NCBI RefSeq assembly: GCF_000005505.3
Contig: NC_016133.3
Span: 53,843,237 to 53,907,236 of the forward strand
Source: Brachypodium distachyon
Taxonomy: Eukaryota; Streptophyta; Magnoliopsida; Poales; Poaceae
DNA length: 64,000 bases
Reading direction: 5' to 3'
In this document: in pieces, positions 1 through 12,422 of the stretch
Numbering within the stretch: position 1 is the stretch's first letter
Layout of the letters: each line of letters starts with the position of its first letter
Program-made: the position numbers and the translations under genes
The notes under the pieces: generated by a model
Database searches by the model: none
Seen by the model: only the letters and a program-made list of their open reading frames with translations
What the model was told of the DNA's origin: nothing

Positions 1-582
1 ACTCTACTACCGGTACTACAAGGCAAGCCCACGCGAACTAGCCTTTGTTGCCTCGCGTGCTGAAACTGCTGAACTGACGGATGGCATGATGCTCTGTACG
101 TGTCGCCAACGCCCAAGCCGCGTGGGAGCCTGGCGCGACAAGTGGACGGCGGCGAACGACGCTCTGCGTGCATGCGCCAGCCGTGTGACCGCACGCACAC
201 GGGGCAGGGAGTCTCCGCGGTGGCTGGAGTCGGCTGAATTGTCAACCTGGATGCAGCCTCAGCACGCGCGCATGAACTGCGGGTAGCAACATATGTGCCC
301 GATCGATCAAGATTCAGAGAACTCGCATCAATATTCAATACAAGCGTGAGAGCGGGACTCCTCGTAGGAAATTTGCATGACATAACTTCGAACTGTTGGA
401 GTTGAAACGAGGACGGACAAAACAACATGGGCCTATCCAGCAACCAACTAGACGGCACACTTTATTTTCTTCTTACGACGGGAAAGCCGATTGCCAGCCC
501 AGTACGTTCGTAGGCTCAGCCAAACCGAAGCCCACCAAAGATCTAAACCAGAAACACCTCAAGGCCCGAGAGGCCCGGCGTC
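1..582. other. Downstream flank of the NPF7 gene
   Basis: This holds the putative 3' UTR and flank of the minus-strand transporter. Short open frames exist on both strands, but none resembles a known protein or has splice support. I see no repeat or RNA gene. Confidence 0.4.
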
Positions 583-3500
583 CTAAACATGCGCCGGCAC
601 CTTCCCCTTCTCCTCGTTGCTGTTGTCGAGCTTGATGCCCTTGTACCACATCGCGCAGGCCACGTAGACAGCGAGATCAACGAGCGAGAGCGCGGCTAGT
701 AGAAAGTAGAACCTGTCGAGGTGACCCGAGTTAAGGTTCCCGGGGATCCACCCGGGCCGCCTCTCCCCTGCGGTGAGGCTGGTGACCACGCTGACAAGCA
801 TGATGCTCACGTAGTTCCCGAGCGAGATGGACGCCATGCACAGCGAGCTGCCGAAGCTCTTGACCCCGTCGGGCGCCTGCCCGTTGAAGAACTCGAGCTG
901 CCCCACGTACATGAACACCTCCGAAGCCCCGATCAGCGCGTACTGCGGCACCTGCCACAGCACGCTCAGGGAGCTCGGCTGGTCCGGCGCGGCCACCCGC
1001 TTCAGCCGCTCCACCTCCACGACCCCCGCCACGACCATGGCGCCCATGCCGATCACGAGCCCGACGCCCATCCGCTGCAGCTCCGTCAGCCCCTGCGGGT
1101 TCCCCGACAGCCTCGCCATGACCGGCACCAGCACGCGCCGGTAGATGGCGATGAAGGCCAGCACGCTGAGGATGTCGAACACGGACATGCTCGCGGCCGG
1201 CACGTGGAAGGAGCCCACGATGTTGGTGTCCATGGTGGTGCCTTGCTCCACGAACAGGGACGCCATCTGGGTGAACACCACGGAGTAGACGATGGTGCAC
1301 ATCCAGATGGGCAGCATCTTCAGGATGCACTTCACTTCCTCCACCTGCGTCACCGTGCACAGCCGCCACGGGTCCTTCATCCTCTCCGGATCGAAGTACT
1401 CCTCTTCGGTGACCGTCGCCGCCTTGTCCAGATACCTGAGCTGATCGCTGTGTAAAATCTTCCGGATTCCTGAAACCTTGGACTCGTCTCCGTCCACCTC
1501 GTGGAGCAGCTCGCCGCGGGGCGCGTGGGTGCGCCATTTACGGGACGCGGCGACGAGCACCTGCGCGATGCGTGTCAAGGGATTGCCGCTGGGCTTGAAG
1601 TAGCGGTAGTTTGGGGTGCCGAGCAGGAAGAGCACGAGCGCCAGCGCTGCCGCGGCAGCCGAGACCCAGAACCCCATGACCCACTGACCCGAGTCCTCGT
1701 AGTACACCAGAACCGTGTTGGAGAAGAGGGAGCCCACGTTTAAAGCCAGGTAGAAGTAGCTGAAGAAGGCCACCTTGGAGCGCGCCTCGTCCGGGTCCGT
1801 CTCGTCGAACTGGTCGGACCCCAGCGTAGCGATGGACGGCTGGTACCCGCCGTTGCCGAACGCGATCATGTACGTCGACAGGTAGAACAGCGCCACGCCC
1901 GCCGTCGACGGCTTGTCGCAGTGCGTCTCGCCGTCGCCGCAGCCCGAGGGCTTCACCAGCAGGAACCAAGACGTCAGCGACAGTATCACCAGCCCCTGTT
2001 TCAGATTTCAGAACACCATTTAACTTATGCGAAATCGATCCGAACAAAGTAAGTTTGGGTGATGGATCAGTGTCACGACAGTTGGCCGTACCGTTACGTA
2101 GATCATCTGGAAGATGGCGCAGGTGATGTAGCGGCCCCAGTAGGAGTCGCTCATGAAGGCGCCGATGAGCGAGAAGATGTACACGGTGCCGGTCCATTTG
2201 CTGATGCTGTTGGCCGCCTCGGCGTTGTCCTGGTGGAGCACCCTGCGGAGGAACACCACCAGGTTCACCCCGACGCCGAAGAAGGCGCACGTCACCAGTC
2301 CATAGTTGACTGCATCAGGAACAGAAACGATGAGTCAAACAAATGCCACAAAATTCCAATTCGTAGCGGTTCCAGGAAACCGGGAGTCATGCTGACACAC
2401 AAGTGTTGCCGCAAAGTTAAACAAAAAAATCACAGCGACTATCTGGGCTTGTAAATGTTGGCAGTGTGTGTGTTGCTGCCCATGGAGGCATGCAGAGTAA
2501 ATCTGAAACCGAGAGGGGCAGAGAACATGCTGGAAACCAATGGCGGATCGACCCCCAATTTTGGGTCCCGTGCAACTACTGGTTGGAGGGTCCAGTTACT
2601 GATCGACTCAGGAAGTACGAAGGAATCATGGTTTTACCTAGCAACAGGATGGAGGATTTCCATTTTCCAGTGTTTGCCTTAACTGCCGGATTTCCTCTTC
2701 TGTCCATTGACCCATCTTCAGTGATGGGAGATATGCCCTTCGAATCGACGATGCTTGGAGCCATCACCTTATTCAGTGAGTTCTCTATTTCGACTGCTCC
2801 GTCACAAAATTCAGAAAATAATAGTTAGCAAAAGAAAAATACTTGAGAATAGGAAGTTGTAGGCGTTCCATTCAAACGCAAGTGGAATCAAGTTCGTCTT
2901 TGTTCACATGGTGATATGGGCCGCAGCTTTTTGTAGTTCAGGGGACTGTTCGAGAAGAACTAGACTGTGATTTATTTTATGCTAATTCCCTAAGTAATTC
3001 TTTTGTGATGTTGCGACCTGTCGTTTGCAGTGTAAACGGGGCACTGCTTATCAGCACTTTATTTTTTATACATGAAACGTCATCTTGTTTATTGCTAGTA
3101 CTAGAACGTTTTAGCGTGCAATTATATCACGCCTATGTTTTGGTGGAAATATCCTATGTCCCACATATATGGATGGTTATATATATGTACCTTGTTTGTT
3201 TGTTCCGCTCCTGCCGGTCTTTGAAGAAGTTCTTCACTTTTTCCTCTATGGAAACCTTGAAAGGCAGCAAGATTAACTCAACCTGCGAGTATATATAGCT
3301 CATGTCAGGGTCCAAATAAAAAATGGTACCAAAAAAACGTATCGAGTTAACATTATTAAGTTTGGAAGATCGAGCCAAAACGAGATGGTGGCGTGCTTAT
3401 CGCCATGCACTGTCTGTGTGACTCTGTCATAAACCCATGTAAATTTTCTAAGAGTTGGGAGAGCGCGTTCTATGGAGATATGAATGGAGCTCGAATCTAG

Positions 3501-3853
3501 CCACAGAAACGGTGAAGCCAGCGAATCGTAACGACGATACAGGAGGGATCGATGCCATCGTCGTCGCATGATATACACACGTACGTAACATCCCATGACG
3601 TGACACGGACAACGCATCGGTCACGCACTTGCACATACGTGTAAAACTCGATCTATCCCATATGTACGTACGAGTAAATACCTTCGTTTATGAACCCTCC
3701 GGTTTGGGCTCGCAGCTCCTTCTCCGGCGACGGGGACGACGAGCGCTTCAAGAAGCAGACTACCACCACGTCCAGCACAGGAAGAACAACCACCGCTAGT
3801 AGTACCTCTAGCCCGGACAACACCTCGACGACGCCGGCCAGGCCTCCAGACAT
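583..3853 (-). CDS. NPF7: NRT1/PTR family transporter, NPF7 type (4 coding exons)
   Basis: Predicted proton- or ion-coupled transporter of the plasma membrane or an endomembrane (major facilitator fold, about 12 helices). Exons on the minus strand: 3682-3853, 2638-2793, 2092-2309 and 583-1995, all with GT-AG junctions; together they give an uninterrupted frame of 652 codons ending in TAG. Family signatures read directly are AFFGVGVNLV, KWTGTVYIFSLIGAF, SDSYWGRY, GGYQPSIATLGSDQFDE, FFSYFYLALNVGSLFSNT, VVFTQMASLFVEQG, FFNGQAPDGVKSFGSSLC and GHLDRFYFLLAAL. They match the NPF7 clade (Arabidopsis NPF7.3/NRT1.5 and relatives). The helix-1 ExxER motif of other NPF proteins is absent; the equivalent stretch reads LLLVNYGLVTCAFFG. 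The last three exons are secure. Exon 1 is less certain: it starts at the first ATG below a TATA-like box and splices in phase, but it adds an unusual hydrophobic N-terminus. If exon 1 belongs elsewhere, translation could start at the ATG at 2764. Confidence 0.85.
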
Positions 3854-3981
3854 TTAACAGAGCAAGACGCACGGAGTTGATTAGCAGATCGCGGCGATCG
3901 ATCGCCTACCGATCGAGAGGGATGAGAAGGAAGGAAATGAGAGAGAGCTGTTGTGAGGTCTGCGGGGCGTGCTCGGGGCGC

Positions 3982-3990
3982 GTATTTATG
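3982..3990 (-). promoter_or_regulatory. Probable TATA box of the NPF7 gene
   Basis: The minus strand reads CATAAATAC about 130 bases upstream of the ATG at 3853. A pyrimidine-rich leader (CTCTCTCATTTCCTTCC and similar) lies between, as in grass 5' leaders. This supports a transcription start near 3950 and therefore the use of exon 1. Confidence 0.45.
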
Positions 3991-6900
3991 GGCGTCGATC
4001 GGGAGGCGCGGCAGCGGCAGCGGCAGCGCGGGACTGGCTGGAGGAGAGTCGCGGTGCGGGTGACTAGTACATTTTCGTTTTCTCCTGTCCCGCCTGCGTG
4101 TGCAAAAGGCGGCCGAGACACACATGTGCATGGCCCGTGCCAGCTGTTTTCTTGACCCCTTTCCAGAACAAAGCGGAAATCCTGTGAGGTTCCCGTCGGC
4201 CACTCGGTCTAGCTAGCCAGCGCCAAGCGAAAGGTTTACAGTACGGTGTGCAGCGTGCGTGTGTTACTTCAGGCTGTGCATCCACGAGCTGACGGCGCAC
4301 GGGATTTGCTTCTCAGCAGCCGTAGGGATCACCTCCACCGGAGAACTGGAGTACAATGCTACTCTAGGGGGTTTCAACATACTCCGTACATATAACTATA
4401 GCAAATCACCTTCATCGTGAATTTGCCAGCCAGCCGTGTTTGCATGCATAAGCGAGCAGTAGTACAAATTCATCTGTGTAATCCCAAATTGAGCTTTTCC
4501 CCGCAAAGAAAAAAAGATCCCAAAATGAGCTTTTGTCACTTGCGTAACAACTACTAGTAGCTTGCTTGCCTCAAGCGCGCCATCATGTGAGGAATCTTGC
4601 AAAGCCAGAATTTACGGCGAGCTCGTGAAATTTAGGTGCACTCCTTATCTTTTTTGGCGGCGATCATGACGTACATGTAGCTATCGGAACATCATCAAAC
4701 ATGGGATCCCGACGACACGGAATTAAAGCGAGTCACCGTGGATGCTGGTGCCATAGCATGACTGATTGGCACGGCAACCTAACCGGTACGAGACTACGGG
4801 CTGCACGTACGTACGATTTAATTTGCTTTTGGCCAGGAACTCGACCTGACAGGTAGCATTAACGCTCGTGTTTCTAACTTGCACACAAACAAGTGTTCAG
4901 ATTTTTTTTCCCACCTTAATTACTTTGCCTGTTTCACCTCGCGTTGCATTTTTCGACACCGGTTGGTTTGATAACAGCAGAGGCTTAGGGCGGCCAATGC
5001 ATGCCATTATGCGTGGTTCGATGCAATTCATCCATCTTGTCGGTACCGCTAGCATGCATGCACGTATGACGTATCCACTCTCTTCTTTTGAAAACTGCAC
5101 GCTACATTACATGCATGGTACAGCTGCGTACCATTACAAAATGCCGGGTTAAGAAGAATTAAGCGCGCACCTGACACCCCCCCTTGTAAGAAAATGCCAC
5201 ACTTGCCGACTCACCGCACACGTATCCATCCGTCACGTTAGTTCAGCAATACTATACAGTATATCTACATACGGACGGACGTACGCGACACGCTGAACTA
5301 ATAAAGATTCCTGCCTATTTGCGACACACACACAGGCAGGCCAGGCGGCGTACGCAGGCCTGTAAGGTGTGTAGAAGATTGTTTTTTTGAGTTTCGGAGT
5401 TCAAAACCAAATCGAACTCATATACTATACGTCCACCAGCTTAATTCGTTCGATCAAACTAACAGTCAGCTCAGTCTTGTGACATCATCGTGCAAAGTAC
5501 CTCGCACAAAATCCAAACACGAAATATGATTCACGGCGCTACTACATCTACTATCTTTTATGTAGACCGCAGAGCCGGCATGCGTGGGAGGAGACGTGCG
5601 ACGCATGCACAGTGCTATAGCAAGTACAAAATACGGTAGCAGCAAGAGAAAGAAATATGGACATGTCGCTGCCTCTCTAGCTATAGCCTGCAGAGTCAAA
5701 AGCTCAGCTAGTGACAGCTTTCGTTTCTTGTCGTCGTCTTCGACCTGCTTTTGTAATCGAGAGGTCTCTGTTCCTTCTCCCTGGCGCCCACCACAGCCGA
5801 AAAGATCAGCTGGTGAATCATGCGTACGTAGTGCCAAAAGTGATAAGCTATCACTGGATCCAGGTCGATCGGTCATATATCCTGCGCCGGTTGTTATCAC
5901 GACATCGTGCTTCCGGCCCGGTTCTTTCCGGTCAAGGTGTATTGTATAGGAGCTGGATATATATTGCGGTGGACGCAGACTGGTCGTTGTGTCTCCTCGG
6001 CTCATGCCTAACTTTTGTTGCCCCCTCCTGCTTGGAGTATTCCCTGTCGCGAGTCGGGAAAAGGGTGGATGGATACAACTGGTTCTGTAGAAACAAAGGA
6101 CAGGCCGGTGAAAGTGAAATGACCTGATGCCGACATTAGCATCGTGCATGCATGGTTAGCGAGCATCTTGGGCTACCAACGGCGGGGAGAGGAGTGGGGA
6201 GAAACGAGGGGATGAATGGACATCTCCTGCAGATTATCCATGGATTTGGCATGTCCGTCAATCTCTCTGGCACCAAGCTGTGCAAGTTGCGAGTTGTTTT
6301 CCGGGAGATCGGCTGCAACTTGTAAGGTTGATGGTAACAGAGCAGATCAATTAAAGGCAATGACGAAAACAATCTCGTACGAACGCCATTTCACATTTCC
6401 AAACGCAACTGTGTTCAGAATTAACTACCCGTAGTACGAACAGTCGGTCAATGTACTCGGTTGTCTAATGTCATCGATACTCCGTGACAACAATTATCGT
6501 GTGGTGCAGCTGGTGCACCACGCCATCGGCGCCTGCTGTCCCCCCTTGATAATATCTATCCACGCCATTTTGCAGAGTTTTATTACATCGGTACGTACCT
6601 GCCACTTCTTCAAAACAGACAAGTGAAAGCATGTTGCTTGCCCTGACGAAATCAGCTCGTGTACAACAGTTTGATGTGACTGTCACTAGACATCGAGCCG
6701 TCTCGTGTGCAAGAGCAACACGAAACACCATCCAAGAAAGAGACTAAAATATTGCTCGTGTTAGAAAAATGGTCCAAAGGTCCAGCTTAAATTATATGTT
6801 GAAATTAAGCCAGAGTGTTCATTGCTAGACTGATATAAGCCAACCCAACACAGGTTATCCGAACATGACAACTTATGCTCACCAATGATATGGAGATGAT

Positions 6901-7686
6901 CACAAGAACAGTTACGCCTAAACAAGCAAAGCGATGTAAGGACTTTAAAAGCAGTTTATGCGGTTATGAAATTAGGCGGAAGTTGTTATGTGCAGTTTGG
7001 CAAAGGAGAAGTTCAAAAAATAGACAACTTAATCCGCAACACCACGATAGCATGACACAATGCCAAGTGCATTTTATGATATCGGTTTTGCTATTTTCTG
7101 GAAACCTTAAAAATTACTATATATTTAAGTCGATAGCTCAACGCCAGCAGTCATCTGATTTGATCACTGAGTTTCTCGCAAATACAAAAGAATGCAAAGA
7201 TCTTCATCGCAAGCTATGCTTATAGTCTTATAGACTAGCAGCGCCCCCCTTATGATTCAAAAATTACATCCAAGCCCATGCTTTCTCATGCTATAACGTG
7301 ATTATTTTTGTGCTTTGCCCGCCCGCTCTAATAACAAGTTATGTTCTGCCGCCATATAATTTTTCCTATATCGACTCCCTAGACTTGGAAATAACAATTT
7401 CTAAATTGATTAAGAAACAGTGACTCCACATCGGCTTTGCTATTTCTCGGACAATTAGTCGAAGTTAACAACCATCTGACCACTAAGATTCGTGCAAATA
7501 CAAAATGATGTAAAAATCATTTTTAGGAACCTGAAAGGATGAGAAGATCTTCATCAAAAGGTTATGATGGCTGACTAAGAAACACTAACTAAATTTCTAA
7601 GTATAAGGTTATATTGTTCTAAAACAAACTTCTTCAAATTCGACCAAGTTTAATAAAAATCTATCAACATATACAATTCTAAATTA
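3991..7686. other. Intergenic region, no gene recognised
   Basis: From upstream of the NPF7 promoter to the first MITE there is no open frame that I recognise. The longest frame is 227 codons on the minus strand (5466-6149). It lacks a family signature and I did not accept it. AT-rich stretches and ACGTACGT-type palindromes are frequent. A micro-insert lies at 4481-4534. Confidence 0.4.
4481..4534 (+). repeat. 18-bp direct repeat flanking a CCCCGCAAA-poly(A) micro-insert
   Basis: ATCCCAAATTGAGCTTTT (4481-4498) recurs at 4517-4534 with one mismatch. The 18-base spacer reads CCCCGCAAAGAAAAAAAG. The arrangement is that of a target-site duplication around a minimal poly(A)-ended insertion. The spacer start CCCGCAAA is also found in the spacer at 21196-21212. 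Confidence 0.7.
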
Positions 7687-7859
7687 GCACTCCCTCTGAT
7701 CCATAAAAAATGTTGTCCACGTAGTACAAAATTTGTACTAACTTAATACAAAATGGACGAGTTTTTTTATGGGAGTATTATTATAAATTTGATCAAATTT
7801 TAAAATTTTGGCTTAAGACAAAGCTATAACATCTTCACATTTTGAAACAGAGGGAGCAA
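7687..7859. mobile_element. Stowaway-type MITE pair, probably one nested in another
   Basis: The left end reads CACTCCCTCTGATCC after TA at 7685-7686. The right end reads GAAACAGAGGGAGCAA before TA at 7860-7861. Inside, 7687 to about 7780 forms its own foldback: CTCCCTCTGATCCATAAAAA on the left pairs with TTTTTATGGGAG near 7770. The sequence just left of 7687 (CTTCTTCAAATTCGACCAAG) resembles the interior of a larger Stowaway element, so the smaller element seems to have inserted into an older one. Confidence 0.65.
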
Positions 7860-8145
7860 TAGTTACCCCGTCAGTTTTCCTATTTCTCGACTAGAGAAAT
7901 AACTACTTTTAAGTTAGTTGTAACAAAATTAGAAAACAGTACCACAACATATGCTACCTGTGAATGTCTCGAAGCAACTAGTTCTGTAGCACAGTAGTAC
8001 TAGCTCTTGTAAGGTAGGAGTATCATCACAGCTACGAGCAAGGGAGCAACAAAGTGATGCCAGTACCGTGAACTGTTGGCCATCTGGCCATATCGGCTGG
8101 ATCGACTTGAGTGCCATATGCGCCTCGTGTCTGAGGTTAGCAAGC

Positions 8146-8184
8146 AGCTGGCAGCTGCTGTTTTTTTGGGGGAGCTGGCAGCTG
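8146..8184 (-). repeat. 12-bp direct repeat flanking a short T/G tract
   Basis: AGCTGGCAGCTG occurs at 8146-8157 and 8173-8184. The 15-base spacer reads CTGTTTTTTTGGGGG, that is C5A7CAG on the minus strand. It has the same layout as the other micro-insertions in the window, although the repeat is itself partly palindromic, so slippage is an alternative. Confidence 0.5.
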
Positions 8185-8568
8185 GAGTAGCTAACACGAC
8201 ATGAGCCCTACATGGCCGGAAAGCTTGAAACTAGGGTACGCAGATCAATGGAAACGGTTTGTCTGGAGAGAGAGCAGCGACAAAGTAGCAAAAGATAGTC
8301 ACAAGTCCATGTAGTACAATATTCAACCGGCCTGTTAAAGCCCACAGCCCATGAGAGGGACGGGACTGAGTTGATTGGACCGTTACAGGTTTACAGCCCA
8401 CTCAGCAATTACTACGGCAACAACCCAACAAATGGAATTCGCTCAAGAAAAAAAAAACAAGCCCAACAAACGGAAACTCGGCTAAAAGAAAGGAAACCAA
8501 CCGGAGTCAAGGCAGATCAAATCGAGAGGAAGCGGCTCGACTGCCCCGGAGTGGACTGGCCGGCCGGG

Positions 8569-11500
8569 ATGGAGTGGACGACCTTGGACGCGGGGGGCGG
8601 CGCCAAGCTGAGCGTGCGGCTGTTCAAGCCGGCGGCGCCCGTGGAGGAAGCGGAGGACGTGGCGGTGGTGCTGGTGCACCCATACACGATCCTCGGCGGC
8701 GTGCAGGGCCTGCTGCGCGGCATGGCCCAGGGCCTCGCCCAACGGGGCTACCGAGCCGTCACCTTCGACATGCGCGGCGCCGGGCGGTCCACCGGCCGCG
8801 CCTCGCTCACCGGCTCCAGCGAGGTCGGGGACGTCGTCGCCGTCTGCCGCTGGGTCGCCGACAACCTCAAGCCGCGCGCCATCCTCCTCGTCGGCTCCTC
8901 CGCCGGTAGGTTAACAGTTAACACCGACGATGCCTCCCTTTTTTTTTCTCTCGCTCTCCGTACTTTTCAATTTTCCTCGTCGCGAGAGTCAGCGAGGCCG
9001 GTAATCAAATTGACCAAACAAGTAGCTCTGCTGAAACTGTATGAACAAATGGAATAGGCAGTTGACAATTAAGCTCTTATCTTGACCTAAGGCCAAATAG
9101 GAATAGTTGATGTATTTCACGTTTGAACTTCTTCATCTGAATTGGCATCATCGAATTTGCCTTCAGATATACTCATACCATTTCCCCAAAGTCCAGAAAG
9201 AACGAACTAACAGCTGGGTACTACTCACTGATTTGTGCTCGGGGCTGTTGAGTAGGTGCTACGAAACCCATAAGACTAAAGAGGTCGTGATGACGCCTTT
9301 TCCTTTTGTTTTGGGTAACCCCATTCTTCTCAGAAGCCATCTTTGTTGCTAGGTTACCACCACTATTTACAGCTAATCCTCAGTGTAGGCAATACTATAG
9401 GGTAGCCTTGGCATTTTGTCAGACACTTGTGTTATACCTATTTTTGGCCATTTTTTTTCTGTCCTAACGATTAGTATTGACTTGGGAGTAATGAGGTGTG
9501 CTTTACATCTTGCTATTCACACCTACTCTACTTACCCCTACCCAGCACATCTCCCTGAACTCCTAACTAGATTGACATCTAAAGGTCTTGTGATTTTGTT
9601 ATGTTAACTCTGTCCGATGGTACTACCTTCTTGACCTCCTGCAGAGAAGGGGCTTCCAACATCGTTTTAGAGATATGCTCTCGGCGCTCCTTTGCACCTC
9701 CTCTTCTAGGGTGCTGCTCAATGGGATTCCGGGGACGCCCATCAGGCATGGTCGGGGCCTTCGTCAGGGGGACCCCCTCTCCCATCTCCTTTTTGTGCTC
9801 GCTATCGACCCTCTTCAGAACCTTCTTGATTTGGCCACGCAGAGGGGGAATCTGCACAGGTTGAGGGGGCGTGGCGCTTGCATCCGCACCTCCCTTTATG
9901 CTGACGACGCGGCTATTTTTGTGGCCCCTTTCAAAGAGGACATCGAGCAGCTCACACATATTCTCGAGGGCTTCGGTGAAGTCACTGGTCCGGTGACAAA
10001 TTTGGAGAGGAGTTTGGTTGCTCCCATTAGATGCTCCGGTATTGACCTCTATTCGGTGCTTCAATGCTTTCCATCTGTGCGTTCTTCCTTCCCTATGCGG
10101 TACCTTGGTCTCCCCCTTTCTGTGCATCGCCTTAGTCGGTCTGATTTCCAGCACCTTGAGGATAAAATTGCCGGGAAACTAGTCACGTGGCAAGGGAAAT
10201 TCATCACGGCTGCCGGGCGTGCCACTCTTGTCAAATCTGTCATTTCAGCCCAGGCAACCTACCACCTCACCTCGCTGGCCCTTCCCCAAGGTGTCATGGC
10301 GAGCATTGATAAAGTTAGAAGGGCCTTCCTATGGGCCGGCACCGATAAAGTCTCAGGTGGCAAGTGCAAGATTAATTGGGGCATGGTTTGTCGCCCAACC
10401 AATTTGGGTGGGTTGAGGATTCTGACCTCGAGAAGTTTTCCAAGGCGCTTAGGCTGCGGTGGCCTTGGTTAGAGTGGAAGGAGTCTGAGCGCGCTTGGGT
10501 GGGTTCTGGCAACCCGTGCGATAACGCAGACATGGACCTTTTCTACGTGTAGACGTCTATCACCCTTGGCGACGGCCGTAAGGCAAGCTTTTGGCACTCG
10601 CCGTGGCTTGAAGGTCAGAAGCCTAAGGATATTGCGCCGACCATTTTCTCTATCTCTAAGAAGAGACGCATGTGCGTCAGGGATGCCATGCAAGACCATG
10701 CTTGGGTGTCTCATATCAATGTTCAGCATGGTCTTTCCACCCAGCACTTGCAAGATTTTCTGAAGCTCTGGACCCTACTTTCAGACGTTCGCCTCTACGA
10801 CGGAATCGACGACGATATATCTTGGAACCTCTCTAGTTCTGGGGTCTACTCAACCATGTCTGCCTACAAGGTGCAATTTGCCGGGTTAATTTTCACCTCC
10901 ATGAATCCGGCGGTGTGGGGAAACTGGGCGCCCCCCAAATGCAAGTTTTTTGCATGGCTCGTGCTCAACAACAGAGTTTGGACCGCAAACAGGCTAGAGA
11001 AGCGTGGTTGGCCGAATTGCGGTATATGTCAGCTCTACAAGAGGGAACCTGAGACCGCGGCGCATATTCTTTTTTCTTGCAGATTCTCTATCCACATTTG
11101 GCTGATGGTTAGGGATTGATTGGGGCTGGCTGAGCTCAACCCAAGTTCGTGGCAAGACACCAACTCGGTGCGGGAGTGGTGGGATTCCAACATCTTGGGA
11201 GTTGGCATGAGAAGGAAGGCGATTGCTTCTATCGCCATGCGGGTCACTTGGGAGCTTTGGAACGAAAGAAACGCGAGGGTCTTCCGTAACATCTCGACCA
11301 TGCCGCTTATTATCTTCTACAAGATCAAGAATGAAGCTCGCAATTGGGCGCTCGCGGGCGCTAAGCATATGAGTAGTATTATGCTGGGAGAGTAGGCTTT
11401 TGTTGCCTTTTTTCTTTTCTTTTTCCTTTCAACCTTGTTCGAACTCCTTCTTATTTAATGAGATGAGGCAAAGCTTTTGCCTCCGTTTCGAAAAAAACAA

Positions 11501-12004
11501 CTGTATAAAGCAACTCCAACCTAATACAGGAAAGGGAACTTTTGTTTTAGTGCACCAAAGAAAATATCGAATCAGGATAACAATAAAACCATTCTGCCAA
11601 AAAGTTTTCTTCATTCCTTCATGTAGCTATTGAATCATGTTTGGTCATGTCTCTCCATCTAATTTCCTGTTACAGGGGCACCAATTGCGGGATCTGCAGT
11701 TGATAAGGTTGACCAAGTGTTTGGTTATGTTAGCATCGGGTACCCGTTTGGTTTAATGGCCTCGATCCTATTCGGCAGACATCATGATGCTATCATCAAG
11801 TCTGAGAAACCAAAGTTATTCGTCATGGGAACTAAAGACGGCTTTACAAGCGTAAAGCAGCTGCAAAACAAGCTCAAGTCTGCGGCTGGACGGGTTGATA
11901 CACACTTGATTGAAGGAGCCGGTCACTTCCAAATGGAAGGTCCTGCTTTTGATGCCCAGATGGTAGATCTCATTGTCAATTTCATCAAGTCTTTGCCCAA
12001 ATAA
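8569..12004 (+). CDS. Alpha/beta hydrolase, KANL3/Tex30-like (2 exons)
   Basis: Small predicted serine hydrolase of 221 residues; substrate unknown. Exons are 8569-8905 and 11676-12004, joined in frame across a GCCG|GTAGGT donor and a TGTTACAG acceptor. The start at 8569 gives the family-like beginning MEWTTLDAGGGAKLSVRLF. The frame is open further upstream, but that part looks like leader sequence. The alpha/beta-hydrolase features are HPY after strand 3, YRAVTFDMRGAGRS, the nucleophile elbow GSSAG (Ser111), the acid in MGTKDGF (Asp167) and the catalytic His in GAGHFQMEG (His196). The triad is complete, so the protein is probably active. Relatives are known across plants and include a human chromatin-complex subunit, but the plant role is not settled. 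The intron is 2.8 kb because a LINE has inserted in the sense direction. Confidence 0.9.
9606..11497 (+). mobile_element. 5'-truncated L1-type LINE in the hydrolase intron
   Basis: The pol frame begins abruptly in the reverse transcriptase core at SVRWYYLLDLLQ and continues through RQGDPLS and the catalytic YADD (near 9900) to the RT thumb region. A zinc-knuckle RVT domain follows (PPKCKFFAWLVLNNR, then CGICQLYKREPETAAHILF) and the 3' end carries TTTGCCTCCGTTTCG plus seven As at 11491-11497. The element is dead: a single-base deletion near 10415 shifts the frame, and in-frame stops lie near 10550 and 11117. The endonuclease domain and first ORF are missing. I could not find a convincing target-site duplication. 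It lies in the sense orientation of the host gene. Confidence 0.85.
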
Positions 12005-12422
12005 TGCACTTAAATTGTGTTGAAGTGTGCAAAGATTGTAGTGATGAAAGAAAGCAAACTACTGGATAGTACGTCTGTATTTCTCATGCTGTATGTGTAC
12101 ACCGGGTGTTGTGTTCCAAATACCAATCCAATCAGCTTTTTTCTAAAGCTGGGTGTAATAGGAGTTTTAGGTGCAGCAATGCAACTGTGCAGAAAATCTT
12201 GTTTCCACCGTGACATAGTGATCAACTTGCTATTTGCACTCCTGTAATGACTGGCTTGTTTTGTATCTGCACTCATGCCTCTGCTTGTGAATGGTAGCTA
12301 TCCTTCCATTTCAAACATTGTACTGACACCATGATAATAGAACCTGCTGGGTTCAGGTAGTTTCTGTCTCTTTCTGTATGAGACCTGTTTGTTAAACGTT
12401 AGCTTTGTCATAGATTATATAT
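12005..12422 (+). other. 3' UTR and flank of the hydrolase gene
   Basis: AT-rich non-coding sequence follows the TAA stop. It has several AATAA-like signals and no coding frame of note. Confidence 0.4.

Noticed and set aside
721..1537. Long open frames antisense to or overlapping the NPF7 exon
   Set aside because: They are shadows caused by the GC-rich third codon positions of the transporter.
5466..6149. 227-codon open frame on the minus strand
   Set aside because: No family resemblance, no supporting splice sites or promoter, and mixed composition with overlapping frames on the other strand. Length alone is not enough here.
8482..8909. Open frames overlapping hydrolase exon 1 in other frames
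   Set aside because: They are compositional shadows; the hydrolase frame alone has conserved motifs.
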